Below are positions 1 through 8,284 of a stretch of DNA of 28,534 nucleotides, in pieces. The number at the start of each line of letters is the position of its first letter. The first letter of the stretch is position 1. The notes beneath the pieces are model-generated. The model was not told the DNA's origin, searched no databases, and was given only the letters and a program-made list of their open reading frames with translations. The position numbers and the translations under genes were made by a program. Source of the DNA: an uncultured Clostridia bacterium (GTDB taxonomy: Bacteria > Bacillota > Clostridia > TANB77 > CAG-508); assembly GCA_934133175.1 (NCBI GenBank), contig CAKPAX010000021.1, forward strand, positions 1 through 28,534. Reading direction: 5' to 3'.

Positions 1-1
1 A

Positions 2-160
2 GTATCACTTAATATAAAAAGACTTACTGAAATCGGATGTTATAGAGGATTAAGACATAGAAGAGGTCTTCCAGTAAGAGGACAAAGAACAAAAACTAAT
101 GCTCGTACAAGAAAAGGTCCAAGAAAATTAGTAAGTAGATCAAAGAAAGATGTAAAATAA
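2..160 (+). CDS. rpsM: 30S ribosomal protein S13, C-terminal part (5' end outside window)
   Basis: The frame is open from the first bases to TAA at 158-160 and encodes the last 52 residues of S13. The basic tail, with RGLRHRRGLPVRGQRTKTNART followed by a KGPRK segment, is the conserved S13 C-terminus. In the family this tail contacts 16S rRNA in the 30S head and the P-site tRNA. It is followed 49 nt later by rpsK, the usual order in the alpha operon of Firmicutes. Only the N-terminal start lies outside the window; nothing suggests truncation in the genome. Confidence 0.95.
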   Translation, partial: VSLNIKRLTEIGCYRGLRHRRGLPVRGQRTKTNARTRKGPRKLVSRSKKDVK

Positions 161-209
161 GACTTTTAAAACAGTGTAAAACTGTTATATAAGGAGGGAA
201 ATAAGAACA

Positions 210-608
210 ATGGCTAACAAAAATGTTGCAAAAAAACCAGTAGCTAGAAGAAATAGAAAAAACATCGATAAAGGTGCTGCACATATTCATTCTAGTTTCA
301 ATAATACAATAGTAACAATAACAGATACAAACGGAAATACAATTTCATGGGGAAGTGCTGGAGGACAAGGTTTCAAAGGTTCAAGAAAAAGCACACCATT
401 CGCAGCTGGAGAAGTTGCTGAAAAAGCAGCTAAAGAAGCTATGGAACATGGATTAAAAACAGTTGAAGTATATGTTAAAGGTCCAGGAGCAGGTAGAGAA
501 TCAGCAATAAGATCTTTACAAGCTGCAGGATTAGAAATCAGTAGCATCAAAGATGTTACACCAATCCCACATAACGGATGTAGACCACCAAAAAGAAGAA
601 GAGTATAA
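210..608 (+). CDS. rpsK: 30S ribosomal protein S11
   Basis: A 132-aa S11 protein of normal length. Visible family features are the central TITDTNGNTISWGSAG stretch, the GSRKSTPFAA segment, the VKGPGAGRESAIRSL loop and the C-terminal PIPHNGCRPPKRRRV tail. S11 binds 16S rRNA on the 30S platform and shapes the mRNA exit channel. The ATG at 210 is preceded by a strong AAGGAGGG site (191-198). It lies between rpsM and rpsD in the ribosomal alpha operon and is presumably co-transcribed with rpoA and rplQ. Confidence 0.97.
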   Translation: MANKNVAKKPVARRNRKNIDKGAAHIHSSFNNTIVTITDTNGNTISWGSAGGQGFKGSRKSTPFAAGEVAEKAAKEAMEHGLKTVEVYVKGPGAGRESAIRSLQAAGLEISSIKDVTPIPHNGCRPPKRRRV

Positions 609-687
609 TTTTTTATACTTAGGTGGATTATAAAAAGAAATTTAAAATTAAGAATATAAATAAAATATAATGAAAGAGGTGTAAAAG

Positions 688-1314
688 ATGGCACGTTATA
701 CAGACGAACAATGTCGTATTTGCCGTAGAGAAGGACAAAAATTGTTCTTAAAAGGTTCAAGATGTTATTCTGATAAATGTAGTATCTCTAGAAGAAATTA
801 CGCTCCAGGACAACATGGACAAAAAAGAGCAAAATTATCTGAATACGGTACTCAATTAAGAGAAAAACAAAAAACAAAATCATATTATGGAGTTGGAGAA
901 AAACAATTTAGAAAATACTTTGATATGGCTTCAAATAAAAAAGGTGTAACTGGTGAAAACTTATTACAAATATTAGAAAGTAGATTAGATAATGTTGTTT
1001 ACAGATTAGGATTTGGAACATCAAGAGCTCAAGCAAGACAATTTGTAAACCATGGTTTATTTGCTGTTAATGGAAAAAGAGTTGATATTGCATCATACTT
1101 AGTAAAAGCTGGAGATGAAATTTCTGTAAGAGAAATTAAAAAAGATAATCCAACAATAAAAGCAAATGTTGAAGAAAACAAAGCAAGACCAGTTCCAGAA
1201 TGGTTAGAAAAAAATAGTGAAACTTTGAGTGGAAAAGTTGTTAGATTGGCATCTAGAGAAGATGTTGATATTCCAATAGAAGAACATTTAATAGTAGAGC
1301 TTTACTCAAAATAA
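688..1314 (+). CDS. rpsD: 30S ribosomal protein S4 (zinc-binding form)
   Basis: A 208-aa S4 protein. It has the zinc-binding N-terminus, with cysteines at residues 9, 12, 26 and 31 (CxxC...C-x4-C), so this is the Zn-containing paralogue type rather than the Cys-free form. The S4 RNA-binding domain (about residues 95-155, SRLDNVVYRLGFGTSRAQARQ) follows. S4 nucleates 30S assembly on 16S rRNA and in many bacteria represses its own operon. The start is ATG at 688 with an AGAGGTG site upstream. The 79-nt gap from rpsK is AT-rich and shows no terminator, so co-transcription with rpsK and rpoA is likely. Confidence 0.97.
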   Translation: MARYTDEQCRICRREGQKLFLKGSRCYSDKCSISRRNYAPGQHGQKRAKLSEYGTQLREKQKTKSYYGVGEKQFRKYFDMASNKKGVTGENLLQILESRLDNVVYRLGFGTSRAQARQFVNHGLFAVNGKRVDIASYLVKAGDEISVREIKKDNPTIKANVEENKARPVPEWLEKNSETLSGKVVRLASREDVDIPIEEHLIVELYSK

Positions 1315-1364
1315 TATTTTTTATATATATTTTATATATTTTTTATATATATTAGGAGGGAAAA

Positions 1365-2312
1365 ATGATAGAATTTGAAAAGCCAAATATTGAATGTCTA
1401 GAAGTAGATGATGCTAAAAATTACGCAAAATTTGTATGTGAACCATTAGAAAGAGGTTATGGAGTAACAATCGGTAATTCTTTAAGAAGAATATTACTTT
1501 CATCACTTCCTGGTTGTGCTATAACAAGCGTAAAGATAGATGGAGCATTACACGAATTTTCATGCATACCAAATGTAGTAGAAGATGTACCAGAGATAAT
1601 AGTTAATTTAAAAGGTGTAAGACTAAAATTTGATCAAAATGAAGAAAAAATATTAAGAATTGACTTTAAAGGTGCAGGAGAAGTTACTGCAGGTGACATC
1701 ATAACAGATGGAACAGTAGAAATATTAAATCCTGATTTACATATAGCTACAGTATCTGATGATGGACATCTTGTTATGGAAATGACAGCAGATATGGGTA
1801 GAGGATATAATTCAGCTGAAAAAAATAAAAAGCCAGATCAAGATATATCTGTACTTCCAATTGATTCAATTTACACACCTGTAAAGAAAGTAAATTATCA
1901 AGTTGAAAATACAAGAGTTGGTCAAATGGTAGATTATGATAAGCTAGTTATAGAGGTATGGACAGATGGAAGTTTAAAAGCTTTTGAAGCATTAAGTTTA
2001 GCTGCAAAAGTAATGACAGGCCACTTAGAATTGTTTATAGATTTATCAGAAGCAACTAAAAATACACAAGTAATGGTTGAAAAAGAAGAGTCTAAAAAAG
2101 AAAAAGTTCTAGAAATGTCTATAGAAGAGTTAGAATTATCAGTTAGATCATTTAACTGCTTAAAAAGAGCTGGTATAGCTACAGTTGAAGATTTAGCAAA
2201 TAAATCTGAAACAGATATGATGAAAGTTAGAAATTTAGGTAAAAAATCTTTAGATGAAGTAACAAATAAATTACATTCTTTAGGATTAGATTTTGCCCAA
2301 GAAGAAGATTAA
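1365..2312 (+). CDS. rpoA: DNA-directed RNA polymerase subunit alpha
   Basis: A 315-aa RNA polymerase alpha subunit of normal length. The N-terminal dimerisation/assembly domain occupies about residues 1-235, including the conserved LERGYGVTIGNSLRRILLSSLPG helix. An acidic and lysine-rich linker lies near residues 235-250, and the C-terminal alpha-CTD (ELELSVRSFNCLKRAGI..., about 255-310) has the helix-hairpin-helix fold that contacts UP elements and activators. The ATG at 1365 follows AGGAGGG. The 50-nt spacer from rpsD is almost pure A/T with no GC hairpin. Its position between rpsD and rplQ is the standard Firmicutes arrangement. Confidence 0.98.
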   Translation: MIEFEKPNIECLEVDDAKNYAKFVCEPLERGYGVTIGNSLRRILLSSLPGCAITSVKIDGALHEFSCIPNVVEDVPEIIVNLKGVRLKFDQNEEKILRIDFKGAGEVTAGDIITDGTVEILNPDLHIATVSDDGHLVMEMTADMGRGYNSAEKNKKPDQDISVLPIDSIYTPVKKVNYQVENTRVGQMVDYDKLVIEVWTDGSLKAFEALSLAAKVMTGHLELFIDLSEATKNTQVMVEKEESKKEKVLEMSIEELELSVRSFNCLKRAGIATVEDLANKSETDMMKVRNLGKKSLDEVTNKLHSLGLDFAQEED

Positions 2313-2344
2313 TTAAATGAAAAATATTAAGGAAGGTGAAAACA

Positions 2345-2869
2345 TTGGCAACAAATAGAAAATTAGGTAGAACTACTGATATAAGACTTGCTATGCTAAG
2401 AACATTAACTACTGATTTACTTGTACATGGTAAAATTGAAACAACTTTACCAAGAGCAAAAGAAGTTAAATCAATAGCTGATAGTATAATTGCATTAGCA
2501 ATAAAAGAAAAAGATAATTTCGAAATGGTAGATAAAAAAATCGTTAAAGCTAAACTAGATTCTAAAGGTAATAAAGTTACAGAATTAGTAAAAAGCAAAA
2601 ACGGTAAAGAATACTTAAAAGTAGTAAAAGAAGAAGTTACAGAAAAAAGACAAAAAGATATGCCATCAAGATTAAATGCTAGAAGAAAAATAATGAGAAA
2701 AACAAACAAAATAGTAGATAGCGAAGGTAATAAAATAGATTTACCATCAAAATTATTCAATGAAATAGCTCCAAAATATGAAGGTAGAGTTGGAGGATAT
2801 ACAAGAATAATTAAAGCTGGTCCAAGAAGAGGAGACGGAGCTGAAGTTGCTATATTACAATTAGTTTAA
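2345..2869 (+). CDS. rplQ: 50S ribosomal protein L17 with a central insertion
   Basis: L17, 174 aa from the TTG at 2345. I prefer this start because the SD sequence AGGAAGG (2330-2336) sits 8 nt upstream and the protein then begins MATNRKLGRTTD as L17 should. A GTG at 2336 overlaps that SD. The N-terminal part (RLAMLRTLTTDLLVHGKIETT) and the C-terminal part (LFNEIAPKYEGRVGGYTRI, GPRRGD) are canonical. Between them, about residues 57-108 form an extra lysine/glutamate-rich segment, making the protein about 50 aa longer than the usual 115-125 aa. Long L17 variants are known in some Clostridia. It is the last gene of the operon, followed by a hairpin terminator. Confidence 0.95.
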   Translation: MATNRKLGRTTDIRLAMLRTLTTDLLVHGKIETTLPRAKEVKSIADSIIALAIKEKDNFEMVDKKIVKAKLDSKGNKVTELVKSKNGKEYLKVVKEEVTEKRQKDMPSRLNARRKIMRKTNKIVDSEGNKIDLPSKLFNEIAPKYEGRVGGYTRIIKAGPRRGDGAEVAILQLV

Positions 2870-2882
2870 TATACAGAAAAGA

Positions 2883-2912
2883 AAACCTATATTAGTTAGG
2901 TTTCTTTTTTTT
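2883..2912 (+). terminator. Intrinsic terminator of the ribosomal/alpha operon
   Basis: A 7-bp stem AAACCTA / TAGGTTT (2883-2889 with 2897-2903) with a 7-nt loop, followed by C and a run of eight T. It lies 13 nt after the rplQ stop and separates the ribosomal operon from the ABC transporter genes. Confidence 0.85.
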
Positions 2913-2928
2913 GCCTTATGCTATTTAC

Positions 2929-2957
2929 TTGAAAATAAATTGTTTTTATGATATTAT
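2929..2957 (+). promoter_or_regulatory. SigmaA-type promoter for the ABC transporter operon
   Basis: TTGAAA (2929-2934), a 17-nt spacer, then TATTAT (2952-2957). It sits directly after the rplQ terminator and about 40 nt before the ABC ATPase start, so it fits the start of a new transcription unit. Confidence 0.6.
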
Positions 2958-2997
2958 TCAAAAAATAATGGGAAGTATAAGTTTGGGAGGCAATAAA

Positions 2998-3699
2998 ATG
3001 TCATATATAGAATTTAAAAATGTTATAAAGGAATATACAATGGGAGAAGTAAAAATTAAAGCATTGAATAATACTAATTTTAAAATTGAAAAAGGAGAAC
3101 TTGTAGTAATTGTTGGACCAAGTGGAGCAGGAAAAACTACTGCTCTTAATATTTTAGGAGGGATGGATACAACAACTTCAGGAAAAGTAATTGTAGATCA
3201 TAAAGAAATAACAAGTTTAAATAATAAGCAATTGATAGAATATAGAAGAAATGATATAGGATTTGTATTTCAATTTTATAATTTAGTTCAAAATTTGACA
3301 GCAAAAGAAAATGTAGAATTAGCAACTCAAATTTGTTCAGATGCATTAAATATTGATGAAATTTTAGATAAGGTAGGTTTGACTAATAGAAAAGATAATT
3401 TTCCATCACAATTATCTGGCGGTGAACAACAAAGAGTAGCAATAGCAAGAGCTATTGCCAAAAATCCTAAGTTATTACTATGTGATGAACCAACAGGAGC
3501 ATTAGATTATAAAACAGGTAAGAGTATATTAAAGTTGTTGCAAAATATGTCTAAAAAAGAAAAAATGACAGTAATTATAATTACTCATAATGGTGCAATT
3601 GCACCTATGGCTGATAAAGTAATCCATTTTAAAAATGGTACAGCAGAAGAGATTGTAGAAAACAAAAATCCAATATCAATAGATGATATAGAATGGTAA
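2998..3699 (+). CDS. ABC transporter ATP-binding protein (MacB/LolD-type)
   Basis: A 233-aa ABC ATPase. Walker A is GPSGAGKTT (residues 40-48), the Q-loop Gln is residue 92, the signature is LSGGEQQR (139-146), and Walker B ends in LLLCDEPTGALD (E164 catalytic). The H-loop is in IIITHNGAI. The signature and D-loop are those of the ATPases that pair with FtsX/MacB-type permeases (LolD/MacB group), which drive export or mechanotransmission rather than import. The start is ATG 2998, with GGGAGG 10-14 nt upstream; an earlier in-frame codon at 2911 lies in the terminator T-run and has no SD. It is 21 nt upstream of the partner permease. The substrate cannot be told from the sequence. Confidence 0.93.
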   Translation: MSYIEFKNVIKEYTMGEVKIKALNNTNFKIEKGELVVIVGPSGAGKTTALNILGGMDTTTSGKVIVDHKEITSLNNKQLIEYRRNDIGFVFQFYNLVQNLTAKENVELATQICSDALNIDEILDKVGLTNRKDNFPSQLSGGEQQRVAIARAIAKNPKLLLCDEPTGALDYKTGKSILKLLQNMSKKEKMTVIIITHNGAIAPMADKVIHFKNGTAEEIVENKNPISIDDIEW

Positions 3700-3720
3700 A
3701 TTTTTAGAAAGGAAGTTTTC

Positions 3721-5820
3721 ATGAAAAAGTCATTAATAAAAAATAATTTTAAAACAATTCTAAAAACCAGAAGACGATTTATATCTATGCTTGTTATGGC
3801 GTTTTTAGGTGTTGGATTTTATTCTGGTTTAGTTGCAACAAGTCCAGATATGCAAGATAGTTTGGATAAATATTGTGATAAAAGTAAAATGTATGACATA
3901 AAAATTGTTTCAACATTAGGATTAACAGATGAAGACGTAAATGCAATAAAAGAAATAGATGGAGTAAATGATGCGTATGGACTTCAAACAAAAGATTCTA
4001 TGGCAATAATAGATGATAAAGATAGTCCTTGTAAAGTTATAGAATATAATGAAAATATAAATGTTCCGGCAGTAATAGCAGGAAAATTACCACAAAATTC
4101 TAATGAATGTTTATTAGATAAAAAATATGTAAATACTAACAATATAGAAGACTATATAGAAAAAACTATAGTTTTACAAAATGAAGATAAAGATGAAAAT
4201 GATAACGAAATCTTTACTCAAAAAGAATTTAAAATTACAGGAATTGCAGAATCATCATTGTACATATCAAGTCAAAGAGGAAATACATCAATAGGAAATG
4301 GAAATTTATCTTTTTATATATATGTAAAAGATGATGTAATAAAATTGGATTATTATACAGAAATGGGAGTAATTGTAAAAAATACAGAAGAAATAGTTAC
4401 TAATAGCGAAGAATATTTAGAAAAAATAAATCCTGTAATAAAAGAAATTGATAATATAAAGGAGAAAAGAGAAGAAGCTAGATATAATACTTTAGTGGAT
4501 AAGGCAAATCAAAAATTATTAGATGCTAAGGACGAATATAATAAAAATAAATTAGATGTAGATAATAAATTAAACAGTGCCCAGAAAAAAATAGACGATG
4601 CCAAAGACGTTATACAAAAATCAGAAGAAAAATTAAATAAATCAGAAAAAGAACTTAATTCAAAAGAAGTAAATGCGAATAAGAAATTCGAAGATGCAGA
4701 AAATAAATTAAAATTAGCAGAAAAGCAAATTATCGAAAATGAAGAAAAATTAAAAACTGCAAAAGAGGAATTTGAAAAAAACGAAAAAACTGCAAATGAA
4801 TCATTAAAAAAATTAAATGAACAAATAACAACATTAACCACAAATATAAATAAATTGCAAACACAAAAAGAAACAATGATTTCAAATGGCTTAGATACAA
4901 CAAAAATAGATACAGAAATTGTAAAATTACAAACAACATTAAAAACTTTAAATAAAACAAAAATAGAATCAGAGGCAAAATTAAAAAAAGCTAAAAAAGA
5001 AATTGAAGAAAATGAAAATAAAATAATAGTAGCAAAAGGAACATTAAAAAATCAGAAAAGCACATTACAAACAGAAAAAACAAATGCATATAACAAAATA
5101 AAAAAAGCTAGAGCAGATATAAAATCAGGAAAAGAAAAATTACAGAAATCAAAGACAGAATTAGAAGAAAAAGAAGAGGAATTTATAAAAAATAAGAATG
5201 AAGCAGAAAATAAATTAAATGAAGCCCAAGAAAAATTAAATGATGCAGAAGATGAAATTGGAAAAATAGAAAAAGCAAAATGGTATGTTCAAGATAGATT
5301 AGATAATTCCGGATATTCTAATATATTTGATGCAATAAAAACAATGTCTAATATATCAAAAATGTTTCCTGTTATATTTTATTTTGTTGCTGTTCTTATA
5401 AGTTTGACATCAATGACAAGAATGATAGAAGAAGAAAGAATAGAGATAGGAACACTAAAATCATTAGGGTATAATAATTTGCAGATTGTTTCTAAATATA
5501 TAATATATGCTTTTTTTGCATGTGTATTTGGTGGTATTATAGGCATGTCGGTAGGGTTTTATCTATTACCAAATATTGTTTGGATTTTATATTCAATGAT
5601 TTATACAATGCCAGAATTTTATACAACATACAGATTAGGAATAGGATTAATGGGAACATTAATTGCGTTTATATGTATATGTGGTGTAACTGTTTTTGTT
5701 GCATATGGTGAATTAAAACAGATGCCATCAGTATTAATGAGACCTAAAGTACCTAAAAAACGGAAAAAGGATACTTTTAGAAAGAATAACATTTATATGG
5801 AAAAGACTAAATTTTTCTAA
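3721..5820 (+). CDS. FtsX-like ABC permease with coiled coil, N-terminal portion (frameshifted)
   Basis: A 699-residue frame covering the first two-thirds of a large FtsX/MacB-type permease. Residues about 18-40 are the first membrane segment, followed by an extracytoplasmic region (about 40-245). Residues about 250-520 form a very long Lys/Glu/Asn-rich heptad-type coiled coil, and residues about 547-565, 590-620 and 640-665 form an FtsX transmembrane block with the conserved EEERIEIGTLKSLGYN motif. The last 19 residues after 'PKVPKK' do not look like the family. The expected continuation (GKRILLERITF...) is encoded one base out of phase from 5762 on, so the natural product is probably a 1072-residue protein ending at 6940. 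Either the gene is broken, the base is a sequencing error, or decoding shifts +1. It partners the upstream ATPase. Confidence 0.85.
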   Translation: MKKSLIKNNFKTILKTRRRFISMLVMAFLGVGFYSGLVATSPDMQDSLDKYCDKSKMYDIKIVSTLGLTDEDVNAIKEIDGVNDAYGLQTKDSMAIIDDKDSPCKVIEYNENINVPAVIAGKLPQNSNECLLDKKYVNTNNIEDYIEKTIVLQNEDKDENDNEIFTQKEFKITGIAESSLYISSQRGNTSIGNGNLSFYIYVKDDVIKLDYYTEMGVIVKNTEEIVTNSEEYLEKINPVIKEIDNIKEKREEARYNTLVDKANQKLLDAKDEYNKNKLDVDNKLNSAQKKIDDAKDVIQKSEEKLNKSEKELNSKEVNANKKFEDAENKLKLAEKQIIENEEKLKTAKEEFEKNEKTANESLKKLNEQITTLTTNINKLQTQKETMISNGLDTTKIDTEIVKLQTTLKTLNKTKIESEAKLKKAKKEIEENENKIIVAKGTLKNQKSTLQTEKTNAYNKIKKARADIKSGKEKLQKSKTELEEKEEEFIKNKNEAENKLNEAQEKLNDAEDEIGKIEKAKWYVQDRLDNSGYSNIFDAIKTMSNISKMFPVIFYFVAVLISLTSMTRMIEEERIEIGTLKSLGYNNLQIVSKYIIYAFFACVFGGIIGMSVGFYLLPNIVWILYSMIYTMPEFYTTYRLGIGLMGTLIAFICICGVTVFVAYGELKQMPSVLMRPKVPKKRKKDTFRKNNIYMEKTKFF
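5754..5768 (+). other. +1 frameshift position inside the ABC permease
   Basis: Codons read CCT AAA AAA CGG AAA AAG. Ignoring the single C at 5761 gives AAA AAA GGA AAA AGG ATA CTT TTA, that is KKGKRILL..., which continues in the frame of the downstream 5867-6940 reading frame without any stop. The shift falls between two A-runs and at a CGG codon, a triplet hardly used in the neighbouring core genes. Confidence 0.8.
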
Positions 5821-5866
5821 AAAGGTTACAATAAGAAATATATTTAGATATAAAAAAAGAGCAATA

Positions 5867-6940
5867 ATGACAATTGTGGGAATTGCAGGTTGTACAGGAT
5901 TAATGCTTACAGGCTTTGGTATAAGAGATTCTGTTATGGATATACCAACAGTACAATTTGAAGATATTTTTAAATATGAAATAACAGTTGCTATCTCAAA
6001 GACAGACCAGATATCCAAATTAGAAGAATATTTAAACAGCAATGAAAATATAGAAAATTATTGTAAAACATATACATCAACTGGAAAAATAAAACAAAAT
6101 GATAATAATTATGATATTACAATGATTGTTCCAGGGGATAGTGATACTTTTAATAATATATGTAATATGGCAAATGCAGAAACAAAAGAAGAACTAAAAT
6201 TAAGCAATAATGGAGTAATTATAACTGACAAAATAGCTGAGATGTTAAATGTAAAACAAGGTGATGAAGTAACATTTATAGATAGTGAAAATGTAGAATA
6301 TAAAGTAAAAATAGATGCAATAACTAGAAATTATGTATCACATTATATTTATATGTCAAAGGATTATTTTGAAAAGAATATTAAAAATTACAAGACAAAT
6401 ATGATTTATATAAATACTAAAGAGGTAAGTGAACAAGTTCAAGATAATATATCAAAAGAAATGTTGGATATAGATAATGTTGTATCTGTTACTGTAATGC
6501 CAACACTTATAAAATCAGTTAGTGATATGCTAAATACAATGAATTATGTTGTTGTTGTATTAATTGTATCATCAGCATTGTTAGCATTTGTAGTATTATA
6601 TAATTTGGCTAATGTAAATATTGGTGAAAGACAAAGAGAAATAGCTACATTAAAAGTATTAGGATTTTATGACAAAGAAGTTGATAATTATATAAATAAA
6701 GAAAATATAATATTTACAATAGTAGGTGTTATTTTAGGATTAGGATTTGGAGTAATATTAACTAATAGTATAATTGCTAGTATAGAAATAGATATGTTGA
6801 AATTTATGAGACATATAAATCTATTAAGTTACGTGTATTCTGCAATAATAACAATACTCTTCTCTTTAACAGTAAATATGATAATACATTTTATCTTGAA
6901 AAAAATAGATATGATAGAAAGCTTAAAAAGTGTAGAATAA
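5867..6940 (+). CDS. FtsX-like ABC permease, C-terminal portion (second half of frameshifted gene)
   Basis: A 357-aa frame from ATG 5867; there is no ribosome binding site close to it, and the same frame is open upstream to 5762. This argues that it is not an independent gene but the rest of the permease starting at 3721. It begins with a membrane segment (IMTIVGIAGCTGLMLTGFGI), then an extracytoplasmic MacB-like core (about residues 25-215). It ends with a second FtsX block of three to four membrane helices (about 225-350) carrying the family motif NIGERQREIATLKVLGF. The two FtsX blocks mirror each other, as in single-chain permeases of about 1,000-1,150 aa. It is followed immediately by a strong terminator. 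Confidence 0.82.
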   Translation: MTIVGIAGCTGLMLTGFGIRDSVMDIPTVQFEDIFKYEITVAISKTDQISKLEEYLNSNENIENYCKTYTSTGKIKQNDNNYDITMIVPGDSDTFNNICNMANAETKEELKLSNNGVIITDKIAEMLNVKQGDEVTFIDSENVEYKVKIDAITRNYVSHYIYMSKDYFEKNIKNYKTNMIYINTKEVSEQVQDNISKEMLDIDNVVSVTVMPTLIKSVSDMLNTMNYVVVVLIVSSALLAFVVLYNLANVNIGERQREIATLKVLGFYDKEVDNYINKENIIFTIVGVILGLGFGVILTNSIIASIEIDMLKFMRHINLLSYVYSAIITILFSLTVNMIIHFILKKIDMIESLKSVE

Positions 6941-6990
6941 AATAAAAACTTGAAATTCATTAAAAATGTCTTTCAAGTTTTTATTATTTT
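6941..6990 (+). terminator. Intrinsic terminator after the ABC transporter operon
   Basis: A perfect 15-bp inverted repeat (6941-6955 with 6971-6985), 15-nt loop, with the T-rich ascending arm running into ATTATTTTT. It starts at the base after the permease stop codon. Confidence 0.85.
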
Positions 6991-7075
6991 TGGTATGATA
7001 AAAAAGTTTTTTGAAAAATTCTAATAAATCACAAATAAAAAAATTTTTCATATAATGCTATATAGGAGGCAAAAG

Positions 7076-7429
7076 ATGGCAAGTTTTATATTTAATGCAA
7101 TACTTTGGACATTGGCTTTATATGGTTTATTTGAAATTATAAAAACAATTATATATATTTTTACATATACAAATTTAAAATCAGATGGAATATATTTTAT
7201 AATTGCAGTAAAAAATCAAGAAAATAAAATAGAAGGATTTTTACGTTCAATAATATTTAAGGTACTTTATGGAAAGGAAGAATATATAAAAGATATAATT
7301 GTAGCAGATTTAGATTCAAATGATAATACCAAAGAAATTGTTAAAAAGTTATCACAAGATTATAAATGTATTAATGTTGTTAGTTGGAAAGAATGTAAGG
7401 ATATTATAGACAATATTGATGAAAACTAA
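7076..7429 (+). CDS. Small membrane-anchored protein resembling a truncated GT2 glycosyltransferase
   Basis: A 117-aa protein from ATG 7076, chosen because AGGAGG lies 7-12 nt upstream; an in-frame start at 7055 precedes that SD. Residues about 5-33 are one hydrophobic membrane segment. The rest (YFIIAVKNQENKIEGFLRSIIFKVLYG ... IIVADLDSNDNTKEIVKKL) resembles the first strand-helix-strand of family 2 glycosyltransferases, where the ADLxSxDNT segment would be part of the nucleotide-sugar fold. The catalytic DxD and acceptor half are absent, so catalysis is unlikely; a regulatory or scaffold role would be a guess. An extended -10 (TGGTATGAT, 6991-6999) may serve as promoter. It converges on the deacetylase gene, overlapping by 4 nt. 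Confidence 0.7.
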   Translation: MASFIFNAILWTLALYGLFEIIKTIIYIFTYTNLKSDGIYFIIAVKNQENKIEGFLRSIIFKVLYGKEEYIKDIIVADLDSNDNTKEIVKKLSQDYKCINVVSWKECKDIIDNIDEN

Positions 7430-8214
7430 AAACTAAATACATTATAAAAATTTTCAAATGTATAACCATTTGATTTTAAATATTCAATTGAGTCTTTTAA
7501 CGCAGTTGAAGAATTGCTTACATCCTTTGTGTCATGCATTAAAATAACAAGAGTACCTTTATTTTTTGATGTAGTTTTTAAATTTTGCAATAATTCATAT
7601 TTGTTATATTTTTTCATTGAATCATTATTTAAACAATTCCAATCTATATAAGTATAATTCATATTACTAAGTAATTTTACAGCTTGTTTCTTTTCGTTTT
7701 TATTAATAGGAGCCATATAACCATTAGGAAATCTAAAAATATGTGAACAATAATTTTGGGCTCCTATAGCATTAGAAATAGCTAAATCTGTTTTTGTAAT
7801 TTCATCAATAAAACTAGAACTACTTTTATATAAATTATTATTGTTATGATCATATCCGTGGTTAGCTATATAATGACCTTCTTCATAGGCTCTTTTTACT
7901 ACATTAGGATATTTTTCTACATATTTTCCAATAACAAAAAAACTTGCTTTTACATTTTCTTCTTTTAATATATCTAAAACAATAGGAGTAACATTATCAT
8001 TAGGTCCATCATCAAAAGTTAAATAAGCTATTTTTTCGGTACTATTAGTAAGTGATGAAATTTTATTTAAATTATCATTAGAGATAATTGTTTGTGAAGA
8101 TGTTGGAATTGTTTTATTTACATTTAAAAAAAGTAGTACAATTAATATAGTGCAAAAAATAATTATTAGAGAAATAGTTATAATGCTTTTCTTTTTTATA
8201 AAAATAAATTTCAT
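7426..8214 (-). CDS. Membrane-anchored polysaccharide deacetylase (NodB / CE4)
   Basis: A 262-aa protein with an N-terminal signal anchor (residues about 9-32) and a NodB homology domain. All five CE4 motifs are visible: TFDDGP (66-71; catalytic base and metal Asp), HxxxH metal ligands H119 and H123, RFPNG (161-165), DWN (191-193) and LMHD (225-228; catalytic His). The family removes N-acetyl groups from peptidoglycan or related polymers outside the membrane, in Firmicutes often in lysozyme resistance or sporulation. The substrate is not evident. The third motif has RFPNG instead of the more common RFPxG/RPPYG, a minor change. SD GGTGAT precedes the start. The TAG stop overlaps the TAA of the convergent gene. 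Confidence 0.92.
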   Translation of the reverse strand: MKFIFIKKKSIITISLIIIFCTILIVLLFLNVNKTIPTSSQTIISNDNLNKISSLTNSTEKIAYLTFDDGPNDNVTPIVLDILKEENVKASFFVIGKYVEKYPNVVKRAYEEGHYIANHGYDHNNNNLYKSSSSFIDEITKTDLAISNAIGAQNYCSHIFRFPNGYMAPINKNEKKQAVKLLSNMNYTYIDWNCLNNDSMKKYNKYELLQNLKTTSKNKGTLVILMHDTKDVSNSSTALKDSIEYLKSNGYTFENFYNVFSF

Positions 8215-8284
8215 ATAATCACCATTGGTTAATTATATGTGGATTATTAATAATTATAATTATAGCAATAAGAAAAAAATAAAA

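Noticed and set aside
1315..1350. Repeated TTTTTTATATATATT tract between rpsD and rpoA as a terminator
   Set aside because: It can fold only A-T pairs with no GC stem, and rpoA must be transcribed through it; no promoter follows.
2336..2344. GTG at 2336 as rplQ start
   Set aside because: It overlaps the SD AGGAAGG; TTG 2345 has correct spacing and gives the canonical L17 N-terminus.
7051..7056. TATAAT just upstream of the 7076 gene as its -10
   Set aside because: The resulting transcript would start at or inside the SD (7064-7069), and there is no -35 at 17 nt.
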